Source: Zonotrichia leucophrys gambelii (taxonomy: Eukaryota > Chordata > Aves > Passeriformes > Passerellidae). From it: a stretch of DNA of 64,000 nucleotides. The position numbers were made by a program, and so were the translations under genes. Below, in pieces: positions 12,223-25,935 of this stretch; position 1 is the first letter of the stretch; every line of letters starts with the position of its first letter. The notes beneath the pieces are model-generated. The model saw only the letters and a program-made list of their open reading frames with translations, made no database searches and was not told where the DNA came from. The DNA lies in assembly GCF_028769735.1 (NCBI RefSeq), contig NC_088173.1, positions 6,469,038 to 6,533,037 of the forward strand, written 5' to 3'.

Positions 12223-15200
12223 GAGTAGTTGCATTACTTTGATTTATAAATATATGTGTGAGAAGCATTCATTTTTCAAATGAGGGGGAATTTTTTCCAT
12301 TCTAATCTGAAAGCTACATATGGTCTCTATGACAGCAACAGTGTCTATTGCATCTTTACAGTAGTCTTATCACTACCCAGAAATGACAGCTTATGACAAT
12401 GTCAAAGGTACATCCAAATGGAAATTGTGACAAAATTTGACTGGCAGAACGTGGTTTAAAAAAAAATAAATTGAAAATGATAACTGATTGAAACACTAAT
12501 CACCAATGTACACTAAAAAGGTGTAACATTCACTGTAGCTGAAGTTCCAACAAAAATGACTGAATTTAACCAGTTCAGCACATGGGCATCATTCCCAAGA
12601 ACCCTGGAACACTAAAATTTTCACATCTTTTGAGTAGATTATTTTTGTAACATAGCTGCTCTGAACTTCCACACTTCACTTTTTTTGACAAGTTAAAATC
12701 ATAAGGTGGCATGGAGTCACTGTGGCAACAAGGTTTTTGTACAGCTTAGGCCAAATGGAAGAAGAGAAAGGATGGCCTCTGTGCATTTAAACCCTGGAGA
12801 TTTTTATTGCCATGACAGGGTTTAGACTTTGGAGACTCAACAAGTGCAAAGATCTGGGGTTTATTTTCAGCTCTAGCACTGTTGTGGTCATAGGATGCTT
12901 TACACAAACTCCCCTTAAATTTCCCTTTTACTTCCCTGTTTCTTATTTGCAAGTAGCTGGAATTCAGAACATGATCCAGTAGCAGAGAATCTGGACTACT
13001 ATTTATATCCCACGTTAAGGAACTTCTGTGTACATATTAAAATGTAATCTAGGGTTGAAAATAATGAAATATTTATTTTCAGCCTGCACAAAGAGTTGCA
13101 GAAAGTGATTAGGAATAAAAAAACTAACCCTAGGAGACCTGGTGATTTGCTTCTCAACTTATATAAAGTAAATTTTTCAAAATGCTGCTTTGAAGTGTAC
13201 TACACAGAGTATGATTTTTAATGTTCTTATTTCAAATGGAATGTAATAGACATGATAGACATGAACTCCCACCAGAGTTTAATTCTGTGCTTTACCATAT
13301 CATTGTCTTGTTTTGTTAAAAGTTAAACCTTTGAATTGCCACTACCTTTAAATTGCAAAAATTCATGAAATTGCCATGTGATGAAGATTCTACTTCGTTT
13401 AAGGCATCAGGTGCTTTCCTTTGATGTTATGGAGTGATGGAATTTTTTTCCCTATCCTTTACAAATAAAATTTCATCAGCTGATTGTTTGACCACAGAGT
13501 CAGCTTGACATTCATAAGAATGTGGGATACTTGCTTCTAATTACCAGTCTATTATTTAATTTATTAAAAACTGATGTATATACAACTGAAGAGAAACATG
13601 ATGAAAAATTTCCCAATGTAGAGAAACAAAACAAAAAATTGACTATTTTTTCTGGGTTTTTTTCTAAACTGTGGGATGCTTCTTTCATGTTTGTACCACT
13701 AACACATGTAGTGTATTATAATGGCTAGGTGGGAAGAATTTATTAATCCCATACTTAATTTAAAAAGTCTAATGTTTTTCTTTTTATAACAGCTCTTCTT
13801 TTGCAGCTTTATGCAGCTCTTCTTTTATGCCTGTTCTGTTGCTGCAGAGTCTGTATAAAGATTTCACAAAATGCTTATTTCTTTTACTATGAGGAGTGGT
13901 CAAATGCATTTTTCCCCAACAAAATCAAAACCTTAACAAATTACCTTGGTGTTATGTTCAGTCTGGCACCTCCTGCGAATTCACAGCACAAAGAATTTTC
14001 AGCATAAAGAAAACATTTCACTCTGAAGTCTTGCCCCCTGATTCTTTGTGAGAGCTGGGGAGGCAGCTGGAGAAGCAGGAAAGCCATTCTGGATGTGATC
14101 CCGAGCTACTTCTGTCATTGCCTGTCCATGGAGGGCTCACAGTGTCCCAGCAGAATGGAAATTTCAGACAAACTTTGTCAGGGAGAACCTCCTGCTAAGT
14201 CATGAGATTCAGAAAGACCTCCCTTGGTTTCTAACACCCTTCTCAGTGAGGAGTCTAGGTGTGGCTGGATCCAATTCTATCCCCAGATGTGGTCAACAAT
14301 TTGTGTCTAAAGGGTTATATAGGTGCAACTGAGCTTTTATACAACATTGTCCTGCAGGGTTAAAGATGACAACCTAAATATATTTCTTTTTAAGCAATAA
14401 ATTATTTGTTTAAATTGATGATAATAGTGATAATGATTAGACTAAAAGACTTTAATCAGAATTATTTGCTACACAACACAGGTCATTAAAACTACTAGTA
14501 ATGTGCATTATTTATTGAAGCAATATTAAAGCAATGATGTTAAATCTAGCAAAATAATTAGAGATTGATGTTACTCATCCATACCAATGACTGTTGGCAA
14601 ATCTCTTTTTCTGTGCCTGAAGGATTAAACTTGAAAAGCGTCCCAGCTTAAGGGAGGAAGCTCCACACACACTTCAAGAAGCAGTGTGTTATAAGACCCT
14701 GTCTTTAAAAGTGGGACTGGCCTTTCACAGTCCAAAGTGATTGTCAGTCATGTTTGTAGGTGAGCCATGCAACCTTCAGCTCATCAACTTTAGATGAGCT
14801 ATCAGTACCATCACTTGTTAGCTGTTTCATCAGAAATTTTGTCTGCCACATGCTCACTTGTGCCATACTCTGTTAGAAATTGTTCTTTACATGCTCAGAA
14901 TGTTCAACTTTTGGATTGATGAGTTGGGCTGTGTTTGGCATTCTTAACTCCAAAAGCAGCATAACCTTCCTTCTCCATGCACCACTGAAAACTTTTGCAA
15001 GTAAGTTAAAGTGTTTTACCTCTTAAGCTGAGGCTCTGCTACAGCCGGGGGGCATTTGCACTAAGAAAGGCAGTGACTAACTGGCATGCTAAGTTAAATC
15101 AGGGCTACTAGAAACACTTTTCCAGTCTTTCAATGATTTGCCTTACAAATAGGTGCTATGAACGCACCATAACATAGACGTGGAGTGAGCTCTAAAGAGC

Positions 15201-17097
15201 CAAATGCCTCAGAATACAGGAGCTTAGAGCCACAGTGCAGAACAAATAGATCTCAGCAACTCCTGTATAGCTCAGTCATCAGGTTTGACTGAATGCATAT
15301 GCACCTATTGTTAGAAAGCGAAAAAATGCAGATGTCTGGGACCAAGTAAAAGAGTAATTTGTAAAAGTTAGTAAACTTAAAAAAAAAAGCAGCTGGATAG
15401 TTAGAAAAATCTTTTGTTTGTTATATGGATACTTAGTGTAACATTAAAAATTATAAACTCAAACCATCTCAATGTAACAACTAAAGAATTTTAGACCTGG
15501 CTGACCTGTTCAACTCAAATTCAATTTCACCTTTGAGGGTGTAACAGATGTCTGTATAGACTGGAAGCTAAAATTCCTTCTCTGGAAATATTTGAAGCAT
15601 TCAGTGCTCATTCCATAGAACCCATATTCCATTTGCTGTTTTAGAAGATCTCTGCACTAGAATCTAGTTTTACCTTACACCTGTTAATTTCATACAGAAT
15701 ATGTAAGGACTGCACTGTAATAAATCTGATTTTTTTTCCTTTTCTTCTTTTTTTAAGATTTCCCTTCTCTCTTCCCTCTTCTCATTAATAAGAAATTCAA
15801 GATATCTTCAAGCAAATATTGTTATAATGCTTGACTTGTACAGTGCCATCTTTTGTGCTAAATTATTCAGATAAAAATAAACTTGGACAGTTTGAAAACA
15901 AACTAAACCATGAATTAGACTGAATAAAGAATTAAGGAAAATCAGTGCAAATATTTGTTGGTACATTTAATGTGAGGATTTAGTGAAAAGGAAGAGATAA
16001 TTTTATTTTTTAAAAGGACAAATTAAAGTAAATATTCTTCCTCATGTTTGTTTCACTGGTAGATCTATTGAAGCTGTTCATGCAGGGATTTTGTTAAAGA
16101 TTTATTTCATATTCCTGATGTCTATGTTATCATTTAACTTGTGGTCCAAATTACTCGAGGAGGTTTTTATGTGAAGGCTGATTTTAATTGGGCTATTTCA
16201 ATTATTAACTGCACCCTAAGAAAACACAAATGAGGTGTCACAGAGAAGGGAAATTCCTGTCTTACCTCATTGCCACTTAGATCTCTGTCCAGTGCACATT
16301 CAGGTGTGCAGTGCTGCTTTAGATTACCTTATTTTTAACAGTGGTTTAGTCCACCTGCTCCCCAAATGCTGCCTGGGCACCAGGTGGGTCTCTAAGTCAC
16401 AAGTGTTTGTTTTTCACCCCCTTAAAGGGCACCAATAAATGAAATATTTATGCTCTGGACCCTGTGTTGCCCTTGCCACACTGGCTGCCCATCCTGTCAA
16501 GTATTGTGGGAATAGAACACTTCCCCCAAGGGGTCTCTGCAGCTGACAACTTTTCATGCCCACAGGTGTTCTCAGCAGCTATGCTGTGGTTAAATACACA
16601 CATGGTGGCTGCCACACTTCCCCAGGGACTGCAAACATTGCCCATCACAGCCAGGCTTTAGGTGCCGAGTCTGCTTCTGTGCCCCTGGAGTCAATAGCCA
16701 GGGTAGAGAACTTTACTGAGGGGATTCAGCTGTTAATAGAGGTGTATACCTGCAGAAAATGAAAGTGTCTTCTTGTGGATATTTGTGTTTGATTAGCAGG
16801 ATGGGACCTGACAGTTCCTGTGTAAATCTGTGTGAGATTATCCATTTTTCAAGTCCTGAGACAGAAAGAGTGTCAATTCAGTCAGCTGAGCAAGAATTTA
16901 TGAGGAACAGTATCTCATGAAGAAAAGCTAGGTTTTTTCAATTAGATGGGCTGAGGAAACTGCCTGTGTATCCCCAGTTATGAATAAAAGGATACTTCTT
17001 AATAAAGTATCCAGGACAAAGTGGTATGGTTCCAATCATGCTACTCAGTTCAGACTGGGCAAGTCAAAATATTAGGTTGGATTTTCTTTGGTTTGGC

Positions 17098-17168
17098 TTT
17101 TTTTTTTTTTTTAATTTGTGGTGTTTAGCTTGGATTTTTTTTTTTTTTGTTTGTTTGTTTTGAGTTTG
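17098..17168. repeat. T-rich tract with GTTT repeats
   Basis: A run of 15 T at 17098-17112 is followed by a second run of about 13 T near 17135 and then GTTTGTTTGTTTT. It is low-complexity DNA without recognisable flanking element sequence. Confidence 0.75.
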
Positions 17169-18522
17169 GTTGGGGTTTTTTGCAGGGGGTTTGGTAGAGA
17201 TATTGTTTATTTCTTGTTTTGTTCCTGTAAAATATTCCAGAGTACTGAAAGGTAAATGATTTATACCTTGTTGTCACACCATATAGGTGCTTCTTAAGCA
17301 GAAATACGGATACCACATAGTCTTTCATTTAACTGCTGCTGTGATTTGTGAGCACACATGGCAGTACATCACAGTGGTCATGAATTGAGATTCTGCTGTG
17401 CTGTACAAACACAGGACAAATGCCTCTGGCTCCAGAGGCTTCCTAAACTTCCAGGCTTTGCAGAGAGGGTGCCTTCTGTAGAACCAAAATTCTCACAGTA
17501 ATTACTATTCTTTTATACTTCCAGCACACTGTGCAAAATATGCTTCATTGTCTAAGAAAAGTAAGAAATGTTTATAATACATAAAAAACTCAGTCACATA
17601 AATAAATTTCAAAGTGCACCCAATGTTTCATTACCCCTTATGTTTTTGATCTTAAAGAACCCCACCATATTTAAAGTACTGTACTATTCTCCTTTATCTG
17701 AATTCAAAGATGCACAGAAGAGAATTATGTGCAAGAATTAGCTTTTATTTTGTTCGTGAAAGATTCATTGTTTGCTTTTGCCAGGCTCCAAGCCACCCAC
17801 TGAACAACATGAATATTCAGGAGTTGTCAGCAGCTGCAGCCAGCTTGATTTTTCTCAAGAATTCTGGTATATACCATGAAAATGAATTCACTTTTGTATG
17901 CAGCGGTTGTGCATGAGCTCTTCCCTGATATGATTATTTTGGAACTTTTAGAAAACATCTGGGAATTATTCATGATTATCCTAAAATTTCATCAGCTCAA
18001 AAACCCTTGAAAAAGCCCATAAGTTAAATATCTTTCTGTTCAGACATGAATATCTGCTACCATATAGACAGATTTAGGAATGTATACACTTGAATAATTA
18101 TATTCTTACAGTCAGGCACAGTGAGCCTGCAGGATACATTAATTAAGTTTCTTGAGAGTGATGTCAGAATGGGGTTTCAGTCTTCAGTGACTAAGTATGT
18201 GGTTTTGGAAGGAACAGTTTGTGAATGTCCAGAGAAAGTGGTTACAACATAAGCATAGATTTCTGGATCAATCTGTTAAAGTTTTTTAAATGCATATGTA
18301 AGTGCCATTTATTGTCTTCATGAAGATTTTGGTGATGTAAGGGACACACATGCATGATGGTTGTGTTACAGTCAAGATGACAATGGTGACTGTAGTGAAT
18401 ACTGAGGTCTATGGGTTTTGTGCTGACAGAAAGCCATAAAAGCATCATGGACTTTTGAGGATGGCTGGGAAAAAAATCTCCACTTAGTTGTGTTTTGATT
18501 CATGGGAAGACACTTCTTGGTG

Positions 18523-18558
18523 TGCTCAAGAATGCTGTAGTGCTCAAGAATGCTGTAG
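18523..18558. repeat. Exact 18-bp tandem duplication
   Basis: TGCTCAAGAATGCTGTAG occurs at 18523-18540 and is repeated immediately at 18541-18558 without mismatch. Perfect identity suggests a recent slippage event. Confidence 0.95.
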
Positions 18559-19514
18559 TTCTCTGAGATATCCCAGGCATACTGCTACAAGAGAAAACCA
18601 ATTGCTTTTCAAACTTAAAAAGCAGTCAAATATATTCAATCAGACTCCAAAATAGTATCAATATTTTCTGTAACAGCTCCTTGGATTTTCACAAGCAGTG
18701 ATTGAAATTTGGTTTTAAAAGGCTTTTTAGTAAGGCTGTTTTATACATAGATGGATAAGAACCTGCCTTGACTGTAGAATATGGTCAGTATGACCATATT
18801 GTTTGTCCATGTGTCCTCTTCTGAAGAGCATCACTATCTTTAAATTGTCAAAGTAGATTGTTACTCTTCAAAATAAAATAGTCAAGTTAGAGTGGAGAAG
18901 GTTTTATGTCATTAATATTTCAGAATACATTGTTATTTATAACATAATTCTGGATTTGGTCACTCCTAACTTCCTCAAGAACAAATATTTGGGACCTTAA
19001 ATTTTCTGTACTTGGTAAGAATTTATTTTAATGTGTTTTTTTTAAAACTGGAGTAACCTTTTCAGGAATTTGAAATTACAGAGTAATGTCTATTTTTAAG
19101 AATGCTCTAATCTCATTTTTACAGTAAAAAAGAATTGGTGCAAGCAGAGACATTGCCAGTAACAAGCAAGGCTTTTTTAAAGTCAGGATACAACATAAAG
19201 CCAATTGTAAAGGGCACCATTTCCTCCTGTTTGACTGCCATTATTAATTTAGATCTCATAAGTCCTTAAAGTTTGTCTTCTTCCCTCCCTTACAAGATCT
19301 ATCTCCCCATATATCCTTACATGGGGTCCTTGCATTTAGTTTGTTTTCTGTTTAAAGTGGTAATAGGAAACCACAGCAAAGCAAAAGGTAAAGAGGTAAA
19401 GACCAAGTCGTATAGTCATGAAAGGTCGTATGTGTATGAAAAAGCAATCAATAGATCTACCACATTTATTTGTGTACTCCTTTCCTGAGGAGTATTCCAT
19501 GAAGTCTGGATTAT

Positions 19515-20187
19515 GTCCTGGGGTGACACTATGATGCAGAATTGTATCCCCATTCGTCTGTTCAGCCCAGAAATAAGTTTTGTGCCTTTAAAACTAGATC
19601 TGAGAGGAAGTAGGGGAGAAGGAAAAGCGGTGGAATTTTTCATGGCTGTACTCAAAACCATAGAGAAAAGAGCTTTGGCTCTCTCTGGGTGTGTTTTGTC
19701 TGCAGCATGGACAGCGAGAGAAAGAGACAGGGAGTTTTTCTTTGCTTTTTCCTTGGTTTTCCTTGTTAGCTACAGCAAGGAAAGTTTTCTCAAGACTGTT
19801 TAAAAGTTTTGAAAGAGAAAGTTTTCTCTTTTTTTTTCTGGAGCTGTTGGAACCTGCTCTGGACTGAAAACCCAGAAGAGCACCAGAAGTTCACGCCTGT
19901 GGCCCACCAGGGGCTGATAAGAGACTGAGTGAGTTGAGCTACTCCCCTTGAAATGGACTTCCTGAGTTTGTCATATCTTCAGAACAACAAGACGTTCCAT
20001 TGTTTAAAATTATTCATTTTTTTTCATGTTTTTGAGTCGTTTTCTTGTTAAATAAACAGTTTTTTCCACTTCTCTCAAAGGAGGTTTATATCTCCCAAAC
20101 TGGTGGGGGGAGAGGCCACTTGAATTTGCTTTCTAGAGGGACCTCATTTGGAGGTGTTCTCCCAAATTTGCCCTAAACCAGGACAAT
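19515..20187 (+). mobile_element. Solo LTR of an avian endogenous retrovirus (family A)
   Basis: The element begins TGTCCTGGGGTGACAC and ends AAACCAGGACA, so its termini are 8-bp inverted repeats (TGTCCTGG/CCAGGACA) of the TG...CA form expected of retroviral LTRs. A poly(A) signal AATAAA lies at 20051-20056, which sets the plus orientation and leaves about 130 bp of U5-like sequence. A TTTAAAA motif near 19587 is a weak TATA candidate. The body resembles an LTR repeated many times in songbird genomes. No internal retroviral sequence, primer-binding site or polypurine tract flanks it, so it is a solo LTR of about 670 bp. The flanks (GATTA before, ATTGT after) do not form a clean target duplication. 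I do not assign a formal family name. Confidence 0.8.
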
Positions 20188-23100
20188 TGTGTATGTATTT
20201 CCCAAGAAGCCCTATATCACCCAGAATATTATTGGACCTTCAGTTATTAACAATTCATTTTATTTATTGTTTTCACAAAGATGTAGTAGGGAAAGAGAGA
20301 CTAACCAGTTATTTTTTTATGAGATAAGAAGCACAAGTGAATTACTGGAGTAAAACAAGGAGACAATTGGAATTTTATTTCTTTCTGATATAACTCCAGC
20401 CAGCTTTTTCTTTTTGCTCTTTCTTCCTTTTGCAATTAAATTATTCCTTGTTCATAGGGGGTTGGGCCTCTCCAAAACACTTCCAGCTGTCCTTTAAGCT
20501 GTGAAATATGAAGATAAAGGCCACCTGGAAGTGCAAATCCTCTCACTTTGGTTTTACAAAATTGGAGTACTACCTGTGCTGGGTTTGCCTCTGTAGACTA
20601 ATTCCATTTCTCCACTGTTGAGCTTTCACTTGCTCTCCTCATATTGCTGCTCTGAGGGTTTTAATAAATGTAAAAGAAATTTCATTATAGCAAAAATTGA
20701 TTTTAAGTTCCAGAAAGCTATAAACTCTTGTGGGAGAGAAGGTGAAAAAAAAGAGAAAGAAATATGGAGCAATAAAACTATATGGTGTTTGCAAACAAAG
20801 CAGAAAAAAGTTTTAAGCAATACATGTTACTAATGGAAGTTAATGACCCAGATGCAGCTGTGATCTTCCTCTCAAATTGCTTCTCTCTCTGGTTGCTCTT
20901 TTGTCATCCAAATAGTTCCTTGACCATTTTCTGCTGTTTCTTTTCCTCTTACATCAGTCATGTTGCAGTCCTTTCTCACCTGCGCTTTAGTTTGCATAGC
21001 AAATGGATCTGGTTCAGCTTGAACCACAACAGGGTTTAGCAACATGAAAAAATTTAATTTTGAATAAAGGAAAGGTTTTGAAGGGGACTTGGAAGCAGCA
21101 AATAAAACCCTTTTAATTTTCATTCTTGAACTTTGATTAATTTACCTTACAAGTCATCCTCTTCTTTGTAGCAAAAAGCTGAAAAATTCTCTTCAGAGAA
21201 ACACCATTTTTGCTAAATAACCTCAGTGGGCCTCTGGTTTTCCTATGTGCCTTTAAACCCAGTCAGGGCAAAGACTGTCCAGTGTTTGTGGTTCAATGGC
21301 ATTCTAACAGGACTCTAAAAATAACCCATCTGGAGCCTGAACTGTCTTTCTTAGAACTGCTGCAAACCTGAGATCATCTGAAGGACCTTCAGAGCTGTTT
21401 TATTTGAAAAGTTCAAGGCATCTGTAGTTATACTTGCTTCTCTTGTATATCTCATCTCCTGATGACTTGAATGGATTTGGATGCCAGTTTTGGACAGCAG
21501 CTAATGTTTTATTTAAAATACAAGTTTGATCCCTTTCTTGACAACTTTCTGTTTAATTTTCTGCTCATGCTGTGAGCTTTTGATGCCAGAGTCCTCATTT
21601 TATTTCAGTGCAGGACTTTGTGGGTGCTACCAGCAATCCTTGTTAAATACAGCCATTTTATGACTAGCTTTTCTTAATTTTTCAAACTGCTTTTCATAAT
21701 AGGTATGCTTCTATAATACTGTGACAGCAATTTGTTGCTCAATCTCACATGAGCTACACACAGAGCAATTCATATCAGAGTTAATTTCTTAGTAATTATG
21801 TTACCCTCATGGGGAGTGGGCTAGCAGACACACAGGTGAAAAATAAATATTGCTGCTAGTGTTCATTTATAGACAGAGATTGACATGTGGGTCCATAGTG
21901 TATTGGCATAGATTTATAATTTAATTTACCTTTCTCTATAAGCTTTTTCATAGATGTCTAAACATAATACCCTTTTGCAGAGTGTTCATTACTCAAGGTG
22001 GCACACTGTTGTGGGGCAAAAAAGCAAAACTGGTTTTGTAAACATTTAATAAGCTGAACCTTCATCTCCTATGGACCATCTAAGGAATGAATGGTTGTTT
22101 TGTTTTACTCTGAGTTGGATTTCTGTTGTTTCACTTGGTAAAACTAAAAATTTACCTCCTAAATTATACCTATTTGTAGTACAGCATATGTGACAACTAA
22201 AAAATTACTTTCCAATATATATATATATATCCAATAAATAGTCTTTCCAAGACATTTAGGAGATGTATTTACAGTCTGCCATCTACCGTTAACATGATGC
22301 CAAAATTTAGGTGATTTTCAAAAAAACCAATATTGTGTTTTGGGGCAGGAGTGTGCTTTAATAGCGTAACTTGCACACATTAGCATGACTATAGGAGAAT
22401 CTAGATTACTGTTTCAATATTAAATCTTGTCACCTTCTATTTTCTTATTTTTTCCATCTCTTTAAATTTGGCCTTTTCCTGCCAACAGAAGAGCCAGAGG
22501 AAAATAATTTATCAGCATCTGTAAATCTACATGTTCCTTATTGAGAAAGATTCTTTCATTAATGGAGTAAGGACTGGAAATCTCCATCCATCCCTCCTAA
22601 AATGGCTTAGCTAGATGAGATCTCATGATTCTCTTCAGAGATACATTTAATTATTTTGAACTTAGGTGGTTTTCTTTTTTTGATTTCAAGGGCTTCATTT
22701 GAATGTGTGGCCACATGACATGTTGCTTTTCGCAAGTCAAGGGCCTTCAACTTGTAGGTGAAGAGTTTCTTTTCAACCAGTGCTGTATTCTGCTTCAGTG
22801 TTTTTCTTGCTTACAGAACCTCAGCTTCAGATTCAGAAAAAATAATAAACAGGCATTTGGAGAAGGCTCAAAATTAATTTTTCCTTACATCTTTATAGAA
22901 ATGAATTCAGTTATTTCTCCAGAAAATTGCTGCTTTGAAATGTTTCTTACTCTGTTCAAAACAGAATTGTCTCCCACTTTACATGGTGTTGTACAAGCAA
23001 GGTCTGTAACCTATTTGTTGTGTAACTAAGGCTTAGTAGCAAATTCCTTATCCTTACCAGGCCTTTTGTCTCTGTCCCTCCCTTCCAGTTCTTCCTTGGA

Positions 23101-25935
23101 AAGGTTTACATAAGATCTGGTATGAGTTATTGCCAGAACTTCAACTCTTACCAACATGGCCTGAAAGATCATAAAACATGTAAAGTTTCTCACTGTGTGA
23201 ATGCCAATAAATCATTAGATAAGAGAAATAGGCAGGAAATTATAAATAAATTACTAGCCGAATGAAAAATCAGGAAAATTGAAAAGAAACAGTCCATAAT
23301 ACTAATATGTTTTGCAAAATTAAAAATATGCTTGTATGTTTAAATGACCTTCTGTATGGGGTTTGCATGAGCAGGTTTTGGTAGATGTTACTAGCTGTAG
23401 AAGCTTGACTCAAAATAAGCTTATAAATCTAAAGCTGGAAAATATATACAAACTATCCTTATGAATGTATGTCTTTCCAAAACTGCAGCATTTAAAAGTA
23501 ATATACCTAATTCTAATTTGGTAATTACAGATTTTCACTTAGAAAGTATTAAAAGGAATATAGGGACTGTGCTTACCATTTTAAGTTTTGTCTGAAGAAT
23601 ATAAAGAAATCTCTGGAATTCTGTGTTCTCTTACATCTTCAAATGAAAGTGGTTTTTTAGACGAAATTATGCACCTTTCCCTATTGTTTTATCTGGTCTC
23701 CTCATTGGGGGATGAAATTTTAGCTCTCACCACATGCCATACAAAATGTAAATCTATAGACACGTGCTTCCAGTCCATGTCTACTTTTCCTCGTTTCTTG
23801 CTATACTAGACACAAGATGTAACATTTAGAGAACTTTTTCACTAAGCAATTTTGTCCTTTGCAAACAGGAGTTTATTTTCCTTATGTTCATATGTGAATA
23901 CTCTGAATGCATCCCTTTTTCCTCTTCATGGTGTTCTGTAAAACCAGCAGTGCAGGAAAAGATGGTACTGCCTTTAGGTCATAAGTATACTGTTCAGATG
24001 GAAATGTGTATAGAAATACAGGAAATTCAGGGCAAAAATATCTACAAATGAAAGAAAAAAGGTCAGCTAAACATGAAGGTTACTTATTCTCCTGAGATGG
24101 ATTATGGTGATGGTAAGCATATTCATGATGCATGCATTCATGAAGGTAGACTTTTTATGTATGGACAAAACCTTTATAAAACTTCCACAATTCTTCTGTC
24201 TTGCTATTTTGAATAATTAAAAGGGACTGCAATTGAACATGGACCTTTTCTTGGCCTTTTTCCACAGACTGGCTTTTACCCATCATATCTGCCAGCTCCA
24301 GTTTTAAATTTAGCACAGCATGGTAGCATGATATGGCATAGATTCATGAGTAATGGATTTAGGAATACATTTAGGAATTTAGTTTACAGCTAGGCACAGT
24401 TTGCAGTGAAATTAAGACATTTGGACTTCAGATGATTTTCCACAGTGTCAGTATAAAAATCCTCCTAGATTCAGTATAGGCAAGAATTTCAGGCACTGCT
24501 TTGCTTTATAATTTATCACATGCAAAAGAGAGAGTGTTAACTTAAAAGATTTTCTTATTGACCTTTATATAAGATGTCAGGAAATCAAAAAATTCCAAAG
24601 CTTCTTCCTAATGGTTGTGACAAAATAGCCCAGGAAAATGGATAAAACAGGACTATGCAGAATAAAATTTCAAGGAAGACTTTTGCTCTACAGGTGATGC
24701 TTGCAGTGCTCAATATATAGTAAACAACAGTGCAGTGAAATACTTGAGATGGAAATAAGTCATATCCAATGCATATAAAATATGATAATCATCAATGCAG
24801 AAGGAACTCAAACAGATGTTAAGAGACATGAGAATCATAGCTTGTAACAAATAGCTGCAAAGAAAATGACTCATGTACCAGATAATGGAAATAGCAATTA
24901 CAGTATAGCATACAACAATAAAGGAATGAGTCATAAACTACTTGAATCAGAGAAGAGAAACATAACTGACAATTTTGTGTTGAGGAGAAATGCAATGAGT
25001 GATAGTTCTGAAAAGCAAAAAAAAAAAAAAAAAACCCTGAGTTGTGAAAAGCAATTCTCTTGAAAGAGGAAAAAATTCTGGCATTTGTTGTATAGTTCCA
25101 AGTGCTACTTTGGTAATTCCATGTTAATGTTGCACGTGGCATTTCCTTGTTTTCCTTACTGACCACAAAGGAATGGTGATTCTCCATTTATGCTGTTTAA
25201 CTCATGATCCCGAGCACTGAAATTCCATCGTAGTGGCTAAATTAGTATCTCAAAGAATGGACCAAGATGCCTTTGACTGGACTTGGCTGAGTTCAGTAGA
25301 GCTTGGAAAACTGAATCATTGTGTGAGCCCCAAATCCTGTTCCTAGTTTCATCACTCCAAAGCTGGTTATATAGGGAATGACATGACAGAAGGCAAGCAC
25401 AGATTCTGTGCCCTATTTCATAATACTACATGGTGCTGACAGATCCCCAGGCATGATACAACTCACCTTTTGACTTGACTCTCATGTTTCTGTACATTAA
25501 AACAAACATGAAGAGAAGTAAAGCCTGTTTGAAATCCATTTCATTTATATCAGATTCTCTAAAATTTGGCAGAATTTCTAGAGGAGAAGTAGTTCTTGTG
25601 GCAAACTTTTATTGACTTCTTCATGTCTCTGACTACACAAAATTTGAAATTCACCATGCTTAGTTAGTTTGGTTGTGAACTGTAATGATAGAAAATATTT
25701 AAAGAACTTGCAAGACAGTGGTTTCTTGGAGTGAGTTAGCACTCTCCCCATGCATTCAGATACCAGTAATGTAAAGCCATGTTTACACTGAGAGCTCGGG
25801 TTAATATAAGACAATCCTCAAAACTTCACTTACTGTATGCCTGAAAAACACCAGGCTGACTTCCAGGTCAGCCTGTTTCTGAAACCTGTGTTTCCGGATA
25901 AGAGAGCAAGATATTTCTTTTTTCTTTTTTCTTTT
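20188..25935. other. Non-coding DNA, no recognised element
   Basis: I recognise no gene or mobile element. A short AT dinucleotide run lies at 22216-22231 and a run of about 17 A near 25019-25034. Open frames up to about 120 codons (for example minus strand 24819-25187) are rich in Phe, Ser and Tyr, as expected of translated AT-rich DNA, and match nothing I know. Confidence 0.55.

Larger units (their letters stand above)
9713..19514. other. Non-coding DNA with simple-sequence tracts only
   Basis: I recognise no gene, LTR or LINE fragment. T-rich tracts occur at about 12153-12222 and 17098-17168, a short GT run at 11040-11053, and an exact 18-bp tandem duplication at 18523-18558. Slightly GC-richer patches near 14040-14170 and 16440-16700 hold no frame or repeat that I can identify. 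Confidence 0.55.

Noticed and set aside
19513..19803. 96-codon open frame
   Set aside because: It lies inside the family-A LTR and has no retroviral protein similarity. LTRs do not normally encode proteins.
24819..25187. 122-codon open frame on the minus strand
   Set aside because: Its composition (runs of Phe, many Ser and Tyr) is what translated AT-rich DNA gives. It includes the poly(A)/T run and shows no family motif. It overlaps other chance frames.
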